Shown here piece after piece: positions 31,727-43,584 of a stretch of DNA of 58,157 nt. The stretch's first letter is position 1. Every line of letters starts with the position of its first letter. This DNA comes from Bacillota bacterium (lineage in GTDB: Bacteria; Bacillota; Sulfobacillia; RBS10-35; Bu92): positions 1 to 58,157 of the forward strand of contig JADBKN010000022.1 of the NCBI GenBank assembly GCA_014896375.1. Direction: 5' to 3'. A program made the position numbers and the translations under genes. The notes under the pieces were generated by a model. It was given only the letters and a program-made list of their open reading frames with translations, searched no databases and was not told where the DNA came from.

Positions 31727-33746
31727 TGGCCTGCACGACTTCCGGATTCGACAGCGTCGTCACGTCGCCCACATCCTCGCGGCCGTTCGAGATGGCGGCG
31801 AGGATGCGGCGCATGATCTTGCCGGAGCGCGTCTTCGGCATGTCCGGCACCACGTAGACGTTGCGCGGCTTGGCGATGGGACTGATCTCGCGCGCGATCG
31901 TATCGATGATACGCCGCTTCAGCTCCTCGCTCGGCTGGTGACCCGGGTGCAGGACCACGTAGAGCTCCGGCATGATGCCCTTGATCTCGTCCCGCGCGGC
32001 CACGACGGCCGCCTCCGCCACCTCTTGGACCTGGAGGGCCGCGTTCTCGATCTCCTTCGTGCCCAGGCGGTGCCCGGCCACATTGATGACGTCGTCGATG
32101 CGGCCGAGGATGCGGATGTAGCCGTCCGCCGCCTGCACCGCGCCGTCGCCCGCCATGTAGGGCCAGTCGCGCCAGTCGCGGCTGTTGGGATCCTTGCAGA
32201 ACTTCGCGAAGTAGGTGCGCACGTAACGGTCCGGATCGCCCCAGATGGTCTGCATTTGCCCAGGCCAGGGGTTGCGGATGCAGAGGTAACCGGCGCGGCC
32301 GGACCCGGCCGGGATCTCGTGGCCGTCCTCGTCGTAGATGACGGGATGGATGCCGAGCACGCCAGGGCCGGCGCTGCCCGGCTTCATCGGGTGCAGGGCG
32401 GGCGCTGTCGTGCAGAGGAAGCCGCCCGTCTCCGTCTGCCACCACGTGTCGACGATGACGGCCTCTCCCTTGCCGACGACCTGGTAGTACCACCGCCAGA
32501 CGTCCGGCTCGATCGGCTCGCCGACCGTCGTCATGTGCTTGAAGTGGTGGTTGTACTTCTTCGGCTCGTCCGGGCCGGCCTTGCGCAGCGCGCGGATGGC
32601 CGTGGGGGAGGTGTGGAAGATGTTCACGCCGAGCTCCTCCGCGATGCGCCACGGCCGGCCGGCGTCCGGATGGGTGGGCGTGCCCTCGTACACCACTGTG
32701 GAAGCGCCCAGCGCCAGGGGGCCGTAGACGATGTAGGAGTGGCCGGTGATCCAGCCGATGTCCGCCATGCACCAGTAGACGTCCTCGGGGTGGATGTCCT
32801 GGTAGTACTTCGCCGTGCCGGCCACGTACGCGAGGTAGCCGCCGGTGCTGTGCTGCACCCCCTTGGGCTTTCCGGTGGAGCCGCTCGTGTACATGAGGAA
32901 GAGCGGATCCTCGGCGTGGACCCGCACCGGCTCCACGGTGCGATGGCGATACTCGCGAAGGAGGTCGTTGACGATGAAGTCCCGCCCCTCCACGAGCGGC
33001 GTGCGGCTGGAGTACCGGCCCGGGTAACGCTGCCAGATGAGGACCTTCTCGATCTGCAGCCCGAGCTTCCTCGCCTCCTCGACGGCGATGTCCGCCTTCT
33101 CCTTGTGGTCGAGGAGCGTGCCGCTGCGCCAGTAGGCGTCCATGGTGACGAGCACCTTGCTGCCGCAATCCGCCGCGCGCTCCGCGCACGCCTTGCCGCT
33201 GAACCCGCCGAAGACGACGGAGTGGATCGCGCCCAGGCGCGCGCAGGCGAGCATCGCCACCGGCAGCTCCGCCACCATGGGCATGTGGATGGTGACGCGG
33301 TCGCCCTTCTGGACCCCCGCGAAGTCGCGCAGGAGCGCGGCGAACTCGTTCACGCGCATCCACAGTTCCTGGTAGGTCATATGGTGGATGGGCTCGTCCT
33401 CCGGCTCCGGCACGAAGTGGATGGCCGTTTTGTTACGGTACCTCGGCAGGTGGCGGTCCACGCAGTTGTGGCTGGCGTTCAGCTGCCCGCCCACGAACCA
33501 GCGCCAGAAGGGCGGATGGCTGGTGTCCAGCGTGGTGTGCCAGTACTTGTACCAGTCGAGAAGATCGGCGTACGCCTTGAAGCACTCCGGGAAGTTCTCC
33601 AGGCTGAACCGTTCATACATCGACGGATCCGTGAGGTTCGCCTGGGCGATGAACGACGCCGGCGGCTGGTAGTACTCCTCCTCCTTCCAGTGGACGGCGA
33701 TCTCCGCCTCCGTGGGTTCGATCTCCCTTTCCGGTTCCAGCGCCAT
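31695..33746 (-). CDS. acs: Acetyl-CoA synthetase, AMP-forming
   Basis: Activates acetate to acetyl-CoA through acetyl-AMP. The adenylate loop 'YTSGSTGKPKGV', the 'TWWQTETGG' motif and the 'KTRSGKIMRR' end with its regulatory, acetylatable lysine (about residue 643) are present. The ATG at 33746 has a GGGAGG seven bases upstream and yields 683 residues, slightly longer than the usual 650. Alone on the minus strand, 40 bases behind the gamma-glutamyltransferase gene. Confidence 0.96.
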   Translation of the reverse strand: MALEPEREIEPTEAEIAVHWKEEEYYQPPASFIAQANLTDPSMYERFSLENFPECFKAYADLLDWYKYWHTTLDTSHPPFWRWFVGGQLNASHNCVDRHLPRYRNKTAIHFVPEPEDEPIHHMTYQELWMRVNEFAALLRDFAGVQKGDRVTIHMPMVAELPVAMLACARLGAIHSVVFGGFSGKACAERAADCGSKVLVTMDAYWRSGTLLDHKEKADIAVEEARKLGLQIEKVLIWQRYPGRYSSRTPLVEGRDFIVNDLLREYRHRTVEPVRVHAEDPLFLMYTSGSTGKPKGVQHSTGGYLAYVAGTAKYYQDIHPEDVYWCMADIGWITGHSYIVYGPLALGASTVVYEGTPTHPDAGRPWRIAEELGVNIFHTSPTAIRALRKAGPDEPKKYNHHFKHMTTVGEPIEPDVWRWYYQVVGKGEAVIVDTWWQTETGGFLCTTAPALHPMKPGSAGPGVLGIHPVIYDEDGHEIPAGSGRAGYLCIRNPWPGQMQTIWGDPDRYVRTYFAKFCKDPNSRDWRDWPYMAGDGAVQAADGYIRILGRIDDVINVAGHRLGTKEIENAALQVQEVAEAAVVAARDEIKGIMPELYVVLHPGHQPSEELKRRIIDTIAREISPIAKPRNVYVVPDMPKTRSGKIMRRILAAISNGREDVGDVTTLSNPEVVQAIKEIVKSGRA

Positions 33747-33786
33747 GGCCTTCCCTCCCCTTTTACCTCTCAGTTCGCGGACGCGT

Positions 33787-35394
33787 TCAGAACGCGGCCA
33801 CCTGGCCGTCCGCGCGCGGCTCGCTCGCGCCGACGAGCACGCCGTCCTCCAGGCGCACGATGATCTGGCCGCGCCCGAAACCGCCGGATCCGAGCGCCCA
33901 GCGCGCGGCGTGGCCGCGCCGCGCGAGGCCCTCCACGATGTGACGCGGCACGCCGGCTTCGAACTCCACCACCCGTCCCTCCACCCACTGCCACCGCGGC
34001 GCATCGAGCGCCGCCTGCGGGTTCATGTGGAAGTCGATGAGGCTGGAGACCACCTGCAGGTGGCCCTGGGGCTGCATGAAGCCGCCCATCACGCCGAAGG
34101 GCCCCACCGCTTCCCCGTCCCGCGTAAGAAACCCGGGGATGATCGTGTGATACGGCCGCTTGCCCGGAGCCAGGCAGTTGTCGTGGGACGGATCCAGGCT
34201 GAAGCAGTGGCCCCGGTTCTGCAGGGCGATGCCCGTGCCGGGAACGACCACCCCGGAGCCAAAGCCCATGTAATTGCTTTGGATGTAGGACACCATCTGG
34301 CCTTCCGCGTCGGCCGTGCACAGGTAGACCGTGCCGCCGGCCGGCGGCCGGCCGGGGGCGGGATCCAGGGCCGCCGCGCCGATCTGGTGGCGCCGCTCCT
34401 CCGCATAGGCCGGCGAGAGGAGGTCCTCGACGCGCACGGACATGTGGCGCGGGTCGGCGATGTAGCGCAGGCCGTCCGCGAAGGCCAGCTTCAGCGCCTC
34501 GATCTGGAGGTGGTACGTCTCCACCGTCTCCCGGGCGTGCAGCTCGAAGCCGGAGAGGATCTGCAGCGCCATAAGGGCGACGAGCCCCTGGCCGTTCGGC
34601 GGCAGCTCCCACACATCGTAGCCGCGGTAGTGCACGTGGATCGGTTCGACCCATTCCGGGCGGAAGGCTTCCAAGTCCTCCTTACGGAGATAGCCGCCCT
34701 GTTCGCGCGAAGTGCGGTCGATGCGCCCCGCCAGTTCACCCTGGTAGAAGTCCTCGGCATCCGTCTCCGCGATGCGTTGCAGGGTACGCGCGTGGTCCGG
34801 CGAGCGCCAGACCTCGCCGATGCGCGGCGCGCGCCCGAGAGGAGCGAACGTCTCGAACCAGGCGCGGAACAACTCGCGCTCTGGGAGGCGGGCATAGGTT
34901 TCGAAGTCACGTTGCCAGGCGGCGCCCACACGGGGCGAGATCGGGTAGCCGCGCTCCGCGTACTCGACGGCGGGCGCCAGAGCGCGTTCCAGCCCTACAC
35001 GGCCGAAGCGCCTCGAAAGTTCCGCCCACGCCGCAGGCGCGCCCGGCACCGTCACCGGTGCCCACCCGTATGCGGGCAACTCCTCCAAGCCGTCCCGCCG
35101 CAAGGCCTCCAGGGAAAGCCGCCGCGGCGCCGGCCCGCTGGCGTTCAAGCCATAGAGGCGGCCGCCGCTCCACACGAGGGCGAACGCATCCGCTCCGATG
35201 CCGTTCGATGTCGGCTCCAGCACCGTCAGCGCGGCCGCCGTGGCGACGGCTGCATCGATGGCGTTGCCGCCGGCAGCGAGCACGGAGAGCCCCGCCTGCG
35301 CGGCGAGCGGCTGGGATGTGGCCACCATGCCGCGGGTCGCGTAGACGGGGTGGCGGCGCGAGGGATAAGGGAAGTCCAGGGGGTCGAAGTGCAA
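33787..35394 (-). CDS. Gamma-glutamyltransferase family protein (YwrD-like)
   Basis: An Ntn-hydrolase of the Ggt family, which cleaves gamma-glutamyl bonds after self-processing at an internal Thr. The segment 'GGTVYLCTADAEGQMVSYI' contains the likely nucleophile Thr, followed by 'SNYMGFGSGVVVPGTGIALQ' as in B. subtilis YwrD; 'NRGHCFSLDPSH' and 'GFMQPQGHLQV' fit too. No signal peptide is visible, so a cytoplasmic role is likely. The TTG at 35394 is preceded by GGAGG seven bases away; earlier open frame is not homologous. 535 residues. Confidence 0.9.
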   Translation of the reverse strand: MHFDPLDFPYPSRRHPVYATRGMVATSQPLAAQAGLSVLAAGGNAIDAAVATAAALTVLEPTSNGIGADAFALVWSGGRLYGLNASGPAPRRLSLEALRRDGLEELPAYGWAPVTVPGAPAAWAELSRRFGRVGLERALAPAVEYAERGYPISPRVGAAWQRDFETYARLPERELFRAWFETFAPLGRAPRIGEVWRSPDHARTLQRIAETDAEDFYQGELAGRIDRTSREQGGYLRKEDLEAFRPEWVEPIHVHYRGYDVWELPPNGQGLVALMALQILSGFELHARETVETYHLQIEALKLAFADGLRYIADPRHMSVRVEDLLSPAYAEERRHQIGAAALDPAPGRPPAGGTVYLCTADAEGQMVSYIQSNYMGFGSGVVVPGTGIALQNRGHCFSLDPSHDNCLAPGKRPYHTIIPGFLTRDGEAVGPFGVMGGFMQPQGHLQVVSSLIDFHMNPQAALDAPRWQWVEGRVVEFEAGVPRHIVEGLARRGHAARWALGSGGFGRGQIIVRLEDGVLVGASEPRADGQVAAF

Positions 35395-35465
35395 AGGGGC
35401 ACCTCCGTGGGATCCGGCCGGGAATCGTCTTCCGGAAAATTTCGGTCCGGCCCGCCGTGATCCTC

Positions 35466-36200
35466 TTACGGGGTGGGCAGTGCGGAAAGCCAGCGGACGG
35501 CGTCGTCCAAGCTGCCCGCCGCGGCGCCTTCGGGGACGGTCTCGCCGGCGTTGCGGTGGGTGACGGCGTGGGCCGCCCCGCGCAGGAGGAAGACGCGCAT
35601 CCCTGCCGCACGTGCGGCGCCGTCGTGGTCCGGATCGTTGCCCAAAAAGGCGCACGCTTCGGGCGACACCCCGGCGATCTCCGCCAGTTGCAGGAAATAC
35701 GCGCGCGCGGGCTTGAGCGCGCGCGCCGCCTCAGCGCCGAGGGTGAGCTCGAACCATGCCGGGTCGAGGCCGCCCCAGCGTAGGCGCTGGAGGATGACGT
35801 CCTTCGGGAAGACGGGGTCGCTCGCCACGCCGAGCGGCACGCCCAGGCCACGCGCGGCGTCCAGTAGGCGCGCCACGCCAGGGATCGGGTGCACCGTACC
35901 GGCGAGGCTCGAGAACACGGTGGCGTAAAAACGGTCGAAAAAGCGGCTCAGCGTCCCGACCTCCATCGCCATGCGCCGTGCCATCCCCTGGAGGATGCGC
36001 TCGCCCACCGGCTCCGCCCGCTCCCCCTCCCGGCGCACCTCCTCCGTGGCCGCCATCACGGCCTGGACCAGTTCCGCACCGCGGCCTCCTGGGAATTCGG
36101 CGGCCAGGAGCTCGAAGTAGCGGCGGTAAAAGGCGGCCGTCGTCTCCACCAGCGTTCCGTCGAGATCAAAGAACACCGCGCGGACCGGATTCGCGTTCAT
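35466..36200 (-). CDS. HAD-superfamily hydrolase
   Basis: A 244-residue HAD phosphatase: motif I 'FFDLDGTL' near 10-17 with the nucleophilic Asp, a helical cap, a Ser/Thr motif II around 'GVASDP', a Lys in 'ARALKPARAYF' and motif IV 'FLGNDPDHDGAAR'. It belongs to the pyrophosphatase/phosphoglycolate phosphatase-like group; the substrate is not known. Its start overlaps the mltG stop (ATGA). Confidence 0.9.
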   Translation of the reverse strand: MNANPVRAVFFDLDGTLVETTAAFYRRYFELLAAEFPGGRGAELVQAVMAATEEVRREGERAEPVGERILQGMARRMAMEVGTLSRFFDRFYATVFSSLAGTVHPIPGVARLLDAARGLGVPLGVASDPVFPKDVILQRLRWGGLDPAWFELTLGAEAARALKPARAYFLQLAEIAGVSPEACAFLGNDPDHDGAARAAGMRVFLLRGAAHAVTHRNAGETVPEGAAAGSLDDAVRWLSALPTP

Positions 36201-37213
36201 CGGCTTCCCATCGACCTCGCTTTGCGCACGTTCTCCTGGTGTTCCGCGATGGTGCGGGCGTAGAGGAGATGGCCGTCCGGCAGGGCGACAAAGTACAGAT
36301 AGGGCACGTCGGCCGGCTCCAGAGCGGCCCGCAGCGCGTCGATGCCGGGATTGCAGATCGGGCCGGGCGGCAGGCCGGTGTGTACATAGGTGTTGAACGG
36401 GGAAGGGTCGGCGAAATCGGCGCGCGTCAGCTCCGCCGCCGGCTTTCCCACGGCGTAGGCCACCGTCACGTCGCTGCCGAGCGGCATGCCCCGCTTCAGC
36501 CGGTTGTGGAAGACGGCGGAGACAAGGGGCCGATCCTCGGGGAACTTCGTCTCAAGCTCGATGATCGAGGCGAGCGTCACCGCCTCGTGGACGGTGAGCC
36601 CCAGCGCGCGGCGGCGCGCCTCCATCTCCGGCGTCCACACCTTGGCGAAGCGGCGCGTCATGGCGCGCACGGCCGCCTCCGCGCCACTACCGTAGGGCAG
36701 CGTGTACGTATCGGGAAAGAGGTAGCCTTCGAGCGGCTCCTTCACCTCCGCGCCGGCCGGCAACCAGGCGGCCACGACCTCGCGTGCGCGCGTGGCGCGC
36801 TCCACCTCCGCCGCGTCGCCGAACCCCTCATGGATGAGCAGCGCCCGCACCTGCGCGACCGTATACCCCTCCGGCACGGTGAAGCGCACCGTGGCCACGT
36901 GGCCGGCGGCCAGGCGGACGAGGATCTCGTGTGTGGTCAGGGCGGGGCTGAGCCGGTACCAGCCGGCCTGGAGGCGGCCGGCGAGGCCGTCGAAGCGGGC
37001 GGCGAGGCGGAAGGCGAGGGCGTTCTTGACGATGCGCCGCTCCGCGAGGATGCGGGCGATCTCCTCCGTGCTGGCGCCCTCCGGGATGTGGACGAGAACC
37101 TCGCTCTGCGCGTGCGGGTCTGCGGGGGCCACCAGGGAAAGGGCGGCGGCGGAGACCAGCACGGCGACGAGCGCGGCCGCGGCCAGCACGCCTGCCCAGG
37201 CCCAACGCCGCAC
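36197..37213 (-). CDS. mltG: Endolytic transglycosylase MltG
   Basis: A membrane-anchored lytic transglycosylase that cuts nascent peptidoglycan and sets glycan length. The 338-residue protein has an N-terminal transmembrane segment, a LysM-like part ('VRFTVPEGYTVAQV') and the YceG core with 'PLEGYLFPDTY' and 'TLASIIELETKFPEDRPLVS' holding the catalytic Glu. The GTG at 37213 is the start. It follows the DUF1292 gene as in Bacillus (yrzB-yrrL). Confidence 0.94.
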   Translation of the reverse strand: MRRWAWAGVLAAAALVAVLVSAAALSLVAPADPHAQSEVLVHIPEGASTEEIARILAERRIVKNALAFRLAARFDGLAGRLQAGWYRLSPALTTHEILVRLAAGHVATVRFTVPEGYTVAQVRALLIHEGFGDAAEVERATRAREVVAAWLPAGAEVKEPLEGYLFPDTYTLPYGSGAEAAVRAMTRRFAKVWTPEMEARRRALGLTVHEAVTLASIIELETKFPEDRPLVSAVFHNRLKRGMPLGSDVTVAYAVGKPAAELTRADFADPSPFNTYVHTGLPPGPICNPGIDALRAALEPADVPYLYFVALPDGHLLYARTIAEHQENVRKARSMGSR

Positions 37214-37249
37214 CGCCGTCCCCCGCTTCCCGGCCGGAAAATCCCCCCA

Positions 37250-37282
37250 ATTATAGCATGAACCGCCCTAGAGGGCGGTTCA
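37250..37282 (-). terminator. Hairpin between DUF1292 and mltG with a TATAAT behind it
   Basis: TGAACCGCCC and its exact complement around a 4-base loop (37259-37282) follow the DUF1292 gene. No T-run is present, but a perfect TATAAT (37255-37250, minus strand) lies directly behind, 37 bases ahead of mltG. This suggests separation of the two genes: an end for the upstream transcript and a new promoter for mltG, although no clear -35 was found. Confidence 0.5.
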
Positions 37283-37315
37283 CGTCCGGACGGGGTCCGC
37301 GCGGCGACGCGGCGG

Positions 37316-37672
37316 TTACTTCCAGTCTCCCTCGTCCTCGTCCTCTTCTTCTTCGGATTCGTCCTCGTACGTGCCGTAGGCCTCGTCTTCGTCTTCCCAC
37401 TCCGACTGGATCTCTTCCCAACGAGCGGCGACCCGTTCCCACTCGGCATCGTCCTCGATGTCGACGAGCACCTCTTCTCCGTCCTCGTCCTCCTCGATGC
37501 GCAGCACGACGGCCTCGTCGTCCTCTTCCTCTTCAGGAGTCAGCACGGCGTAGCGCTTGCCGTCGACATCGATGACGTCGAGCAGTTCGAAGGTGTGTTC
37601 CTGGCCTTCGTCGTCCGTCAGGACGATGTGCTCGTCCTCCAAGTACTCCTCGTCGTAGCTGTCGTTGGCCAC
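37316..37672 (-). CDS. DUF1292 acidic protein (YrzB-like)
   Basis: A 118-residue, extremely acidic protein. The core 'EHIVLTDDEGQEHTFELLDV' and 'RYAVLTPEEEEDDEAVVLRI' identify DUF1292; the C-terminal 40 residues are almost all Glu, Asp, Tyr and Ser. Its function is unknown throughout the family, but it sits between ruvX and mltG in many Firmicutes. The GTG at 37672 has AGGAGGTGA seven bases upstream. A TTTATG/TACACT pair with a 17-base spacer at 37733-37705 is a possible promoter. Confidence 0.92.
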   Translation of the reverse strand: MANDSYDEEYLEDEHIVLTDDEGQEHTFELLDVIDVDGKRYAVLTPEEEEDDEAVVLRIEEDEDGEEVLVDIEDDAEWERVAARWEEIQSEWEDEDEAYGTYEDESEEEEDEDEGDWK

Positions 37673-37781
37673 GTCCGAGTCACCTCCTCGTCGGTGCTAC
37701 GCGTAGTGTATCCGAATCCCTGGGCACCATAAAGCAAGATTTTCGGCGCGGCACGGGCGCCGGGACGGCCGGCCGCGCCCC

Positions 37782-38204
37782 TCAGCCGCCGCCGGCGCGG
37801 CGCCGCTCCAGGTAGCTCTGGAGGATGAGGGCAGCGGCCATGCCGTCGATGACACGCCGGCGGCGCGCGCGGGAGACGTCCGCATCCAGCAGGGCTCGCT
37901 CCGCCTGGACGGTCGTCAGGCGTTCGTCCCATTCCTCGACCGGCACAGGCAGCCGCCGCCGCAGCGCCTCCGCAAAGCGGCGCGTGCGCAGCGCTCGCGG
38001 GCCCTCCGTCCCGTCCATGTTGCGCGGCAGGCCCACCACCACGCGCTCCGCGCCGTAGCGGCGCACCAGCTCCAGGACGGCTTCGAAGTCGCGCTCATCC
38101 CGCGTGCGGCGCAGGGTGCCGAGGCTCTGCGCCGTCCACCCGAAGGGGTCGCTCACGGCCACGCCCAGGGTGCGGTCGCCCACATCCAGCGCGAGGACGC
38201 GCAC
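37782..38204 (-). CDS. ruvX: RuvX/YqgF-family nuclease
   Basis: A 140-residue RNase H-fold protein linked to 16S rRNA 5' end maturation and Holliday junction resolution. It reads 'VLALDVGDRTLGVAVSDP' at the start, 'VVVGLPRNMDGTEG' in the middle and 'WDERLTTVQAERALL' with 'VIDGMAAALILQSYL' at the end; the Asp and Glu residues there form the active site. The GTG at 38204 has GGAGGGGG seven bases upstream; the rhomboid gene ends two bases before. Order alaS-rhomboid-ruvX-DUF1292-mltG. Confidence 0.95.
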   Translation of the reverse strand: MRVLALDVGDRTLGVAVSDPFGWTAQSLGTLRRTRDERDFEAVLELVRRYGAERVVVGLPRNMDGTEGPRALRTRRFAEALRRRLPVPVEEWDERLTTVQAERALLDADVSRARRRRVIDGMAAALILQSYLERRRAGGG

Positions 38205-38205
38205 C

Positions 38206-38889
38206 TCACCACCCCCTCCACGAGGGCCTCGGCAGGAGGCGCGCCACCACCACCCCCAGGGCGAAGCCACCCACGTGCGCCCAGTAGGCGACCGTCGCCA
38301 CGCCGGGCATGCTCACCGCCGCGAGGCCGTTCACCAGCTGCACGAGGAACCAGTAGAGGAGCAGGAGGAGCGCCGGCACCTCGATGACTGTGATGAAGAT
38401 CCCGAGAAAGAGCAGCGTGCGCACGCGCGAACGCGGGTAGAGCACGAGGTAGGCGCCCAGCACGCCGGCCACGGCGCCGCTCGCGCCGATGGCCGGCACC
38501 ATGGAGCCGGGGTTCGCCAGCACGTGCGCCACGTTGCCGGTCACCCCGGCCGCCAGATAGAAGGCGAGGTAGCGCACGGAGCCGAGGCGCGCCTCGATGT
38601 TGTCGCCGAACACCCAGAGGAAGAGCATGTTGCCCAGCACGTGCAGCCACCCGCCGTGGAGGAAGGTGGCCGTGAGCAGGGTGGCCAGCGCGGCCGGATC
38701 CGCGAGCGCCCCGGCCCGCCAGGCCTCGTCCACGCGCGCCGGGATCACCCCCCACTGGGCGATCAGCGCTTGCGCCGCCTCCGGCGGGAGCAGCCACTGG
38801 CGCACAAAGATGTAGAGGTTCGCGGCGATGAGCGCCACGGTCACCCACGGAAACCGCCCCGACGGCACGCTGTCCCGCAGCGGAACCAG
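38206..38889 (-). CDS. Rhomboid-family intramembrane serine protease
   Basis: A membrane protein with six or seven hydrophobic segments. The catalytic serine motif 'GASGAVAGVLGAYL', the 'HGGWLHVLGNMLFLWVFG' segment and the late 'YWAHVGGFALG' histidine are all present, so it should be active. The usual start region 'PLRDSVPSGRFPW' lacks an ATG; I take a CTG at 38889 with an AGGGGG upstream, but this start is uncertain, and the only ATG upstream would overlap alaS by more than 100 bases. Confidence 0.88.
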   Translation of the reverse strand: MVPLRDSVPSGRFPWVTVALIAANLYIFVRQWLLPPEAAQALIAQWGVIPARVDEAWRAGALADPAALATLLTATFLHGGWLHVLGNMLFLWVFGDNIEARLGSVRYLAFYLAAGVTGNVAHVLANPGSMVPAIGASGAVAGVLGAYLVLYPRSRVRTLLFLGIFITVIEVPALLLLLYWFLVQLVNGLAAVSMPGVATVAYWAHVGGFALGVVVARLLPRPSWRGW

Positions 38890-38917
38890 ATCCTCTACCC
38901 CCTCGCCCGCCCGCCTC

Positions 38918-41924
<3,007 letters not shown>

Positions 41925-41929
41925 GCTGC

Positions 41930-41958
41930 ATTCTACCGGACGGCCGCCCGGCTGTCCA
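41930..41958 (-). promoter_or_regulatory. Predicted alaS promoter
   Basis: TGGACA at 41958-41953, spacer of 17 bases, TAGAAT at 41935-41930 on the minus strand, directly ahead of the T-box leader. Five of six bases match the consensus in each hexamer. Confidence 0.7.
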
Positions 41959-42034
41959 CCGCGCGCCGCCCGCCCCAGCGTCCCGTTCGTCGGAGCCCAA
42001 GCACCTGGGCGTGCCGGTCCCCCGCCGGAGCTAC

Positions 42035-43075
42035 TCAACGGACGAGGATGCGGTAGAGGAAGCGCCCCGTGACGACGAGGAACCCCATGAACGGCACGGA
42101 CAGGATGACGCCGGCGAGGCCGGCCAGCTGACCGCCGGCCAATAGCGAGAAGATCACGAGCAGCGGGTGCAGGCCGAGCGTCGTGCGCATCACGAACGGT
42201 CCCACCACCGCGCTCTCCAGTTGCTGGATGATGACGAAGGCGACGATCACCGAAAGCGCCAGCCGTGAAGAGACGGTGAGCGCCACGGCCACGGACGGCA
42301 CGGCACCCGCCACCGGACCGAAGTACGGGATGAGCTCGCCCAAACCGGCGAAGGCGCCTAGAAGGAGCGCGTAGGGCACGCCGAGGACGGCGAGCGCGAG
42401 CGTCGCCAGCGCGCCCACGATGAACGCCAGCATGAGCTGGCCGCGCACGTAGCCGGAGAGCATGGCGTCGAGCTCCGCGAAATAGCGCACGAGCGAGTGG
42501 CGCGCCTCGGGAGGCAGCCAGCGCACGGAGGCCCGCTTCAGGCGGGGCAGGTCGACGAGCATGTAGAAGGCCAGTACGGGGGCGATGGCCAAAAGCGCCA
42601 GATCGCGCACAAGCCCCACGAGCCCGGCGAGAAACGCCCGGAGGCGCGCCTGCAGGGACGCTTCCGCCCGCTCCACGGCGGCGTCGACCGCGTCGCGCAC
42701 TGTGGGCGGCAGGGCGGCGCGCGCGTAGTCCTTCTGCACGTGCCGCACGCCCGCCTGAACCTGGCGCGTGTACTGCGGCAGGCGGTCGGCCAGGTTCTGC
42801 ACCTCGTTGACGAAGACGGGCACGGCAAAGGCGACGAGCGCCGCCAGCACCACGCCCACCAGCGCGTACACGAGCAGCACCGCCCACGCGCGGCCGAGGC
42901 CGTGGCGCACGGCCCACTCGACGAGCGGCGCGAGCAGGTAGGCCAGGCCGGCGGCCAGCAGGAAGGGGGCGAGCGTCCCGCGCAGGGCGTACGCCAGCCC
43001 GGCGGCCGTCCCCACCGCCGCCGCCCCCGCGCCCCAGCGCACGGCCGGTCGCGCCAGCCACGCTCGCAACTGCAA
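42035..43075 (-). CDS. AI-2E-type membrane permease (YrrI-like)
   Basis: A 346-residue protein with about eight transmembrane segments of the AI-2 exporter/TqsA superfamily (DUF20). It has the family layout: N-terminal helices, a central soluble region with 'LPQYTRQVQAG', then 'ELIPYFGPVAGAVPSVAVAL' and 'LHPLLVIFSLLAGGQLAGLAG', which are strong signatures. The substrate is unknown; the name is historical. Same strand as and upstream of alaS, as yrrI in Bacillus. Confidence 0.92.
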   Translation of the reverse strand: MQLRAWLARPAVRWGAGAAAVGTAAGLAYALRGTLAPFLLAAGLAYLLAPLVEWAVRHGLGRAWAVLLVYALVGVVLAALVAFAVPVFVNEVQNLADRLPQYTRQVQAGVRHVQKDYARAALPPTVRDAVDAAVERAEASLQARLRAFLAGLVGLVRDLALLAIAPVLAFYMLVDLPRLKRASVRWLPPEARHSLVRYFAELDAMLSGYVRGQLMLAFIVGALATLALAVLGVPYALLLGAFAGLGELIPYFGPVAGAVPSVAVALTVSSRLALSVIVAFVIIQQLESAVVGPFVMRTTLGLHPLLVIFSLLAGGQLAGLAGVILSVPFMGFLVVTGRFLYRILVR

Positions 43076-43093
43076 AGGCTTCCGGCCCTTCGT

Positions 43094-43318
43094 CTAGTCT
43101 TTGAGAGCCCGCCAGGCGAAGCGCAGCCGGCGGCCGGCGCGGCTCATGCGCCGTCCCGCCTCGCGCCAGCCGCGCCGCGCCATGCGCGCCGCCATGCTGC
43201 CCTGCCGCAAGATGCGGAGCGCCAGGCGGTAGCGCCGGCGCCTCTCGTTCATGTACCAGGCCAGCCCGGCGACGACCATGCCGCCGGCCAGCATCCCCTG
43301 CCAGAAGCGTCGCATCAC
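43094..43318 (-). CDS. Small basic membrane protein
   Basis: A 74-residue protein with one N-terminal transmembrane segment ('WQGMLAGGMVVAGLAWYM') and a very Arg-rich cytoplasmic tail. Topology recalls the small YrzQ/YtxH-like proteins near alaS in other Firmicutes, but sequence similarity is too low for a name. Its ATG overlaps the stop of the zinc-ribbon gene (ATGA). Confidence 0.7.
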   Translation of the reverse strand: MMRRFWQGMLAGGMVVAGLAWYMNERRRRYRLALRILRQGSMAARMARRGWREAGRRMSRAGRRLRFAWRALKD

Positions 43319-43512
43319 TGTCTCACCTCCGCCGCGCGCTCCGCCCCGCCGTCAGCAGCGCCGTCGAGCGGCACCAGCTCGCCCTCTTCGTCCACGCTGT
43401 ACACCGCCAGGCGGCCGCCGTGCCAGCCGAACTCCACGCAGCAGTCCCAACAGAAGAACTGCTCCGCCGCGATCCTGCCGGTCCGGCGCCCGCCGCACCG
43501 CGGACAGTCCAA
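43315..43512 (-). CDS. Small zinc-ribbon protein
   Basis: A 65-residue protein starting 'MDCPRCGGRRTG' with a second pair 'FFCWDCCVEF', giving a C-x2-C...C-x2-C zinc ribbon near residues 3-26, then an acidic stretch. Coupled to the downstream small membrane protein. Function unknown. Confidence 0.75.
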   Translation of the reverse strand: MDCPRCGGRRTGRIAAEQFFCWDCCVEFGWHGGRLAVYSVDEEGELVPLDGAADGGAERAAEVRQ

Positions 43513-43553
43513 CTGAGGCCCTTCTTCCGTGTCCCGAGTGTGGCGACGGGACG

Positions 43554-43572
43554 TCAGGCACAGTGTGCCTGA
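43554..43572. other. 8-base hairpin between the PRC-barrel and zinc-ribbon genes
   Basis: TCAGGCAC-AGT-GTGCCTGA, perfect stem with a 3-base loop, no T-run. Possibly a weak terminator of the PRC-barrel gene or a protein site. Confidence 0.35.
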
Positions 43573-43584
43573 AAGGACGAGCCT

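Noticed and set aside
31650-33863. 737-codon plus-strand open frame
   Set aside because: Antisense to acs with no protein-like features.
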